Assembly: GCA_037783415.1 (NCBI GenBank)
Contig: JAZGTN010000176.1
Span: 1,116,001-1,180,000, forward strand
Direction of reading: 5' to 3'
DNA: 64,000 nucleotides
Source of the DNA: Leptasterias polaris
Taxonomy: Eukaryota; Echinodermata; Asteroidea; Forcipulatida; Asteriidae
Shown here: piece by piece, positions 58,066-64,000 of the stretch
Layout: each line of letters starts with the position of its first letter
How positions within the stretch are numbered: position 1 is the stretch's first letter
The notes under the pieces: model-generated
Databases searched by the model: none
Told to the model about the DNA's origin: nothing
Seen by the model: only the letters and a program-made list of their open reading frames with translations
Made by a program: the position numbers and the translations under genes

Positions 58066-58160
58066 CTACATGTAGATAGCTCAGTTGGTAGAGCCCTGGC
58101 ACATTAAACCAGAGGTCGTTGGTTAGAATCCCACTCTAGTCAATTTTTCTTTGTTCAACA
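58066..58160 (+). mobile_element. tRNA-Asn-like SINE head
   Basis: A box TAGCTCAGTTGGTAGAGC (58077-58094) with a proper D stem (GCTC/GAGC), an anticodon-like loop ACATTAA between CTGG and CCAG, and B box GGTTAGAATCC (58121-58131; consensus would have GGTTCGAATCC). It continues CACTCTAGTCAATTTTTC and TTTGTTCAAC, as in the fragment at 7340-7390. The missing acceptor stem and the shared non-tRNA tail mark it as a SINE and not a tRNA gene. Confidence 0.8.
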
Positions 58161-61100
58161 TATATGAAGAACTAGCGTGCATCTGCTCAACGCCTTTCAC
58201 AGCGACCTGTTTAACACGGGAAAATCCCTTCAAATTCACGCACTCGAGAGACTTTTTCCTCCGTTACAGAAAAGTGCTTTTGTTAAACTTGCTACGTCGC
58301 TCGGCATTTGAAAGTATGTGTATTCCTCTTTCTAAAGAGTATAATTTCCAGTTAAATATGAGACGTCAAAGAGGGGCACTTTTTGATTTAAAAAAGTCAA
58401 TTTCTTCTGAAATTATCACTTTTGTATGGAGGTCACGCCACATTTGGTCATTTTTCCAGGGGGTTGTCACACTAAATTGAATGGCAAACTCGCTAGCAAG
58501 CTCGCAGAAATGTACGTCGCACTGTTTATTAAACTAGATAAACTAAGCTTTCCATCCATGTAACATGTTTTTTGATTGGTGGACTGGAAAGAGGGGCACT
58601 TTTTGTGTCAAATCACAAAGCTCGTTGTGGGAGACCGTGACCTTCTGTTTCTTCATAGTCTGGACTACGATCCGTATGACGTACAGTATGTGTGAACGTA
58701 AACCAGACCGACTCTAAACCGCGCGAATCACAACCAACGCCGCATCATCAGATTCCGTTGTAGAACTCGTCGTTTGCAAAGCTTTTTTGCCATTTCAAGT
58801 CGTAATTCTTTTTACCCAGAAGATCATTTGTGAAGTTATTAAACCTTTGGGTCCATGTGTCAATATTAAAACCCAAAGAGTATCGGATAAAAGGTATTTT
58901 TCAAGTTTTTATTCGGACCATTGTGGTTGGATCACTTCATTTTGTTGACAGGGGTGGTTCGTGCAGAGGTTCTGGCTGTTGTACAACAGCTTGCTATTTA
59001 CACAACGTGACTTTTAAGTTTTCACACAAACTATTGGTAAAACGGGATATGTGTATTTTTTTGTGGAATGATGTACAAACAAAAAAGTTTTTAATGTTTT
59101 TGTTGTGTAAGTATCAGTGTTCACTAGTTGTTAGTTATTTTATGTCATGAAATAAATCTTTTTTATATTTATTGGGCATTATTTTACAAACTATATTGTC
59201 ACATAAACATACTATTATTTTTATCATTCTTTATAAAGAAAAACTTGTTTTGTTTAGTGCCACTTATTGTGTGAAAAGCAGTTTCATCCCCTATTATGTA
59301 AATGGAGTACCGGGTAACCCATTTCTGGTTTATCAGCACAAGGCAAGCGCACAGGAGGTGTGTGTTGCATTATCTGCTCAAAACGGGGGTAAAGTTCTTC
59401 ATATGACCCTAAATTATTACAAATTTACCCAGTCAGTTTTCCTTGTGGTTTAAAAATTATTTGTAACCTGTTACATGGCTTTACAATACAATAAAGTACA
59501 TGTACACTGTGCACAGTAGCATGATTTTTTTCACACATAAACCAATATCATTGGTAGTGGGTTTTTTTGCTGGCTTCGGTTTCATTTCCAACCAATATTT
59601 GCATGTGTCAGGTGTTTTATAATCTGAGGGACTCAGATGCTTTGATGCTTTTATTTATGACTTAAATTACATTTGCATTTTGCCATACTATTCCTAGTGC
59701 TGCATCTATATAATGTAATTTGACCTTATCAAATGAGATGCCACCATGACATTCTTATCACAACCCATACTCAATTTCAAAATCACTTTGGTATTGAAAC
59801 AATGCTTGTGTGAAATAAGAATCTAATTAGACAAACGTTTGGACATTTATTTTTGTAAGTTAAAGAAAACAACAAAGTACAGAATAAAAATATTAGTAAT
59901 TTTACAAACAAATCAAAAATTGCTTTGTTCTAATCTGAAAGCTTAAGTCTGGTTATAAAATGATTTACCAAACCAGGAGAAATTGTTACATGCTTCTGAT
60001 TTCTGAAATTTTAAAATAGCATTTAATGAACACCCCCCCAAAAAAATATCATACTGTGTATTTTGATTGCTGTAATGGAAGAAAGCAATTTCACCAAATT
60101 CATCACTTTATATTCAAAAGTACATGTATAAAACAGGGTTATATTTGATGAAAATTTCCTTTGTTGGCTGTATTTTGTGTTATTGAACACTAGAGAATTT
60201 TGAAGCCCAAGATGTGATATCAAATACTTTATTTGCTTTTGTTTCAATATTACTTGTCTGCCAAATATGACATGTTTTTAAAATATTCAGCCGGTGGGCC
60301 AGGACGTTTTTGAATGCTTTCAATAAACCTCTCGCAAAAAATTCAATTAAACTTAATTTATCTTTATTATAAGGGCTGGCAAGAAAAAAAGTTTGGCGAG
60401 ATTGATGTGCTCATGAGTACGAGGTTATACTTTTGCAAGAAACATAACTGGACTGAGGTTAGAGATTAAGAGTCCCCCACGCATCATCCAACCCTGGAAA
60501 TACAAGTTGTGTGTTTCCCTACTCTCTTAAGTATTGTTGTATCGAACAAGGAGGAGAGAGCTCTTTTCGAAACCACCACTTCTACTTGTTCTCAGGCTTA
60601 GGCTCCATTAGTTATTTTGAGTTTGTGCGCTTTTAGTATGCATGCAGAAAGAAGTCTCAGCTTGAGAGCCCATTGCAAGTCCAAGCCATGGTTTTGAAAA
60701 GAGCCTTGGCCTATAAATTCGTTAGTGGAACATTACATGTTGAGACAGCAGCGTGGTAGTGGTTAGAGATGTTGATGAGAAATGTAATGTTATGTGAAAA
60801 GCAAACGCTGGTTTCCACGTACAAAAACAGAGTGCATCTATGTTGTTTGTTTTATTTAGGATTTTATATTTAGTGTTTTTATATAATTTATATTTTTAAT
60901 TTTTAACTAATTGGTTGATTGGTCGCTTGAAAGTTTATACCTACATGTATATGATTATGGTCCACATGAAACACAAATTACAAAATACAGTTTTACAAAG
61001 CTGTAGGCTACATTTTTCTTTCTGGGGACAGTGACGGAACATACTGGATTTATGATGGGCCAAGGCTTGGTTTGGATGCATGGTGCACCATTCGCAGGGT

Positions 61101-61291
61101 CACGTAGTCTGTCTTGCAATTAACAAGTACATTATAAACATAATGTTTTAATATTTGTTACTGTATACGAGCTAACTTTGCAAACATTGCCAGTGAACTG
61201 CCCAAGCTTTTAACACTTCTGTAGAACTGGCAAACCTTAGTGTATTTCATAATCAACATTTCAAATAATGTCATGTGTAGTCTAACAATTT
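58161..61291. other. Long stretch, CpG-richer 58640-58770, no gene recognised
   Basis: AAAGAGGGGCACTTTTT occurs twice in direct orientation (58369-58385 and 58589-58605). The segment 58640-58770 is CpG-rich. Plus-strand frames at 58830-59150 (106 codons) and 59172-59453 (93 codons; YYVNGVPGNPFLVYQHK) are followed by an AATAAA at about 59490. The second has a somewhat protein-like composition, but I recognise no family and see no splice borders. The remainder, to 61291, is AT-rich without features. Confidence 0.4.
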
Positions 61292-61526
61292 CAGTGTACA
61301 AAATTTGGATTTATCTGATATGATACATGACAAATTAAAATGTCAAATATTTGTTGTTGAAAGAGGATCAATCCCCTGTGCAAAACAAGTTCTCCATTAT
61401 CCTCTAGTGCATTATACACTGCCCAGGACATCAGGAAAATGTCCTTGTAAATCTAATGAAACATGCAATTATCTCTTCCTTCTCTTTGAGGTCAATACAG
61501 ACAGTGAGGCAAGGCAATACATGTAG
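61292..61526 (+). CDS. Candidate terminal exon, cysteine-containing protein of unknown family
   Basis: An acceptor with a branch-point-like TCTAAC and ATTTCAG precedes the open frame, which runs 77 codons to TAG at 61526. Residues include DLSDMIHDKLKCQIFVVERG, a central SIPCAKQVLHYP, and TSGKCPCKSNETCNYLFLLF near the end; five cysteines in all suggest an extracellular module. CPC...YLF faintly recalls a netrin-type (NTR) strand, but too little is present to say so. An AATAAA lies about 230 bp after the stop. No upstream exon was found, and the codon pattern alone is modest support. Confidence 0.22.
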
Positions 61527-61932
61527 GTATTCCACCATCAAACAAAGGAGTTTATTGTCTTTTATGTACAGGTTCACCTGTCACATGCACAGCTGACATT
61601 GCACATTGAATAATGATTTTACTTGTTACATGTATGTATGGGTTCTTGCATACAAAAGCATGAGTTATATAAAATTTATGATAAAATATACTTTTACTTT
61701 TACACTGCGCATTACATTGCATGGCCTTAACACAGTAACCTGTACAAATAAAGTACAGTCTAAAAAAGATTGCAACAGGTGTGTCAAAAAAACTTTAGCT
61801 AAAAACAGGCTGTCTAACTGTTCACTTCAAACACTGTAGGTACACGTATAAACTTAACAATTACATGTAGTGTGTCCAACTGTCCATGGCAAAAGTGCCT
61901 GTCCCAACAGGCCAACAGTGTTTTTAAAGAAA
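61527..61932. other. Non-coding stretch, possible 3' UTR
   Basis: Contains AATAAA at about 61748-61753; would be the 3' UTR if the preceding exon is real. Otherwise nothing. Confidence 0.35.
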
Positions 61933-62477
61933 AACCAATAGGCCTCGAAATTACCGACAATTCACAGCAATATATTGCCGTGCCCTTTTAATCTAACTGC
62001 CGTCGGTGCCCTTAATAAAATTGTAAGATGCATACTAAATATCCGTTTATTAGTTTACATGTTTACGGTTCCGATAAGCGTCGAAAAAACTTCACTCAAA
62101 AGTTCCTCAAAACACGGACCGCATTGCGATCACAATTTACACAACGCACGCAGTCACGTCATTTCCAATTTTCAGGTTCGTAGTCTTTGATCTCGTTCCT
62201 TTGGGTGCAACAATAAAGGTAAGAGGTCGTTTAAAATTAAACAATGTTTTGGATCACATCCGTGGTTGTGTCAACGTTTTTTCAACCTAAGTATTTACAC
62301 CCGTCTTGTTAAATTTTGTTTAATTTTGTTTTTGCCATGATACCCCCCAAATTCAACAAAAATGCCATGGTGCCCTTTTTAAACATATGAAATTGCTCAT
62401 GCCCTTCCAAATTCTAGAAAAAGCACGGCAATTTATTGCCGTGCCCTTTTGATCACGAAGTTCGAGGCCTGAACCAA
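61933..62477. mobile_element. CAGGCC-ended transposon with 6-bp target duplication
   Basis: Element 61939-62471 (533 bp), flanked by AACCAA (61933-61938 and 62472-62477). Inverted ends: left TAGGCCTCGAAATTACC, right (reverse complement) CAGGCCTCGAACTTCGTG. A direct repeat lies inside both ends: AGCAATATATTGCCGTGCCC (61966) and GGCAATTTATTGCCGTGCCC (62427), with further GGTGCCCTT words between. The reverse complement, AAAAGGGCACGGCA, resembles the AAGGGCACCAAGGCA repeats of the element at 40697, so the two are related. Confidence 0.8.
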
Positions 62478-64000
62478 CAACCCTCTGATTTGCATGAAAA
62501 ACCTGTGCAAAGATGACTACAAGCAATGCTCATTTTTTTGCCTAAAAACCTGTGGAAAGATTACTATAAAGAAATGTTCAGATTTTGGTTGGGAAAATTC
62601 ACGGTGAAATGGGAAAACAGGGCTAGAATTTAATCAATGTACACCTGGTCCATTTATATCCCCATGGTTCAAAGAGGTGGCAGGCCAGGAAAAATCACAA
62701 AACTCCTGTCCTGACAACAGTGAGTAAAATTCTAGAGTTTAAGGAAAACTAATTCTGTGCCTATCATAATGTAAAAACCATGCCCTTGTGGTGTGGCTGA
62801 ACCCCCATGAGATCCACAGGCCAAAAGGTAATTGACCTTGACCTTGCCTGAATGGAGACTGTCACCTATAACAAGACTACTGTTGAATGATGTAACCATC
62901 AATCAGACATCTAGTTCAGTCAAATAAAGAATGCTAGTAATGCAACAAATCATTATAAAATACCATCTGTTGCTTGGAGGCCAGCCTGTTTTTGCTGACT
63001 TTCCTTGGAAGGTTGTTTTCTCCATTATGACCATTAGAGCAAGTGGTTCTCAGTAACACCACACCCAGAACCTTTGAAGTAGGAGTTTGCAACTATTTCT
63101 GGTCCTTGTTCTATAATCCTATACTACAATACAAAAAGCAGTTAAGCTCATTGGCAATGGTAGTTGTTGGAACTTATGGTCATATTGTACAAGTAAAGTG
63201 CTCATGATTGTTTCTTTTTCCACAGTATGTATTAGACACAGGGGGGATGCAGAGCTCTGAAATTGAAGTAAATATAGTTTATGTACTGTTCATATTTCAT
63301 CCATTCCATCATTCAACAACCAATGTTTTGGTTCACAGTGACCTGTGACCTCAATGTAGCCCCTCCTGAGTGTTCTCTAAATACACAAAACATTGTGATT
63401 TGTATTTGATGACAGATTTGGTTCATTCTTTTAAAGGATAGATGCTGTTGGTAGTGACTTATTCAACATTTCATTCAGATAAACAAGCAGATCATTTTAT
63501 ATATAATCCTTTCAATGAAATTTTCAATCTCAAATCAAAAAGTTATTCAGTACGGGCATTCTAGGCCTACATGTTTACAACAAATGTAACAAAAATTAAT
63601 GATAACAACCGAATACAAAAAAATTATTATCATCTGAATTTGTTGTCTAAGTTTTATTCTATGATTCTACTGGGATTCTTAAATTTAAAACATATGTTTT
63701 GCTTTTATGGGTGTTACCTAAAATCGCTGTATCATGGTGCGGTAATTTCTTCTTCTTCTTTTTGCATCTATTATATTAATTGATTACTAAAGAGAGAAAA
63801 AAAAAAGACAAGCTTATTCCAACCCATTTTCTATTTTGTAATAAGGATGTAATTCATTATTGCTACAGCAGGTAGCAGACAAAACTGGTACTACAGGATT
63901 ATGTCAGTCAGTACTCTGGACAGTCCCTGGAATGCACAGCCCTTGTATAGAGAGCTTGAAGACTGGATGGAAGTAAGCTATTTCCAGTATGTTGGGATTT
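62478..64000. other. Non-coding stretch to the window end
   Basis: AT-rich; no repeats, exon motifs or transposon ends recognised. A diverged TCCTTG(C/T)TCTATR phrase lies near 63103. Confidence 0.4.

Overview
This is eukaryotic, AT-rich, gene-poor DNA, most probably from a marine invertebrate and best matching an echinoderm (sea star or sea cucumber). The reasons are: no long open frames in 64 kb, spliced exons with GT/AG borders, many TACATGTA-type runs, long C or G homopolymers, tRNA-derived SINEs, and several TTAA-flanked MITE families (TTAAAGGGACACGTTGCC-like and TTAAAGGCACTGGACACG-like) that I associate from memory with echinoderm genomes. The taxonomic call is an inference; no rRNA or mitochondrial marker is present.

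Host coding content is very small. The one firmly recognised exon is on the minus strand at 20941-21045. It encodes the first zinc-binding half of a LIM domain with the GEVLRVQ...FH..CF.C signature of the actin-binding LIM protein family (ABLIM/UNC-115). A plausible first coding exon lies upstream at 23679-23757, minus strand; its splice phase fits the LIM exon exactly. The rest of that gene must lie beyond the low-coordinate end or in exons I could not identify, so much of 1-20940 is probably intron. A weaker candidate terminal exon is at 61292-61526, plus strand.

The rest is repeats and mobile DNA. By region: (a) 2.5-3.7 kb, a 1.25-kb TTAA element; (b) 5.3-8.0 kb, three tandem arrays (10, 138 and 14 bp); (c) 11.8-12.2 kb, a cluster of a TTCGTGAAAAC motif; (d) 14.2 kb, a tRNA-Leu-like SINE; (e) 19.6-20.3 kb, a CAGGG-ended element with a 6-bp target duplication; (f) 26.7-27.1 kb, a diverged 185-bp dimer; (g) 30.6-31.2 kb, a higher-order minisatellite; (h) 31.5-36.0 kb, a 4.48-kb transposon with 52-bp inverted ends and TTA duplications, carrying nested MITEs and a promoter-like palindrome; (i) 36.3-38.6 kb, two more MITEs and a second SINE; (j) 40.7-41.4 kb, a small CAGGCC-ended element and a 53-bp array; (k) 44.8-46.6 kb, two TTAA MITEs, one almost a perfect palindrome; (l) 48.4-49.1 kb, a probable solo LTR; (m) 49.8-51.1 kb, a SINE split by an 863-bp CAGGG-ended transposon; (n) 51.7 kb, another TTAA MITE; (o) 56.2-57.7 kb, a LINE tail relic and a piggyBac-like element that keeps what looks like a transposase N-terminal exon; (p) 58.1 kb, an Asn-like tRNA SINE; (q) 61.9-62.5 kb, another CAGGCC-ended element.

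The most unusual structure is a set of four unequal elements (19.6, 40.7, 49.8 and 61.9 kb). They share CAGG(G/C)-type inverted ends, 5-6 bp target duplications and pairs of internal repeats in direct orientation near the two ends. I cannot assign them confidently to a described superfamily.
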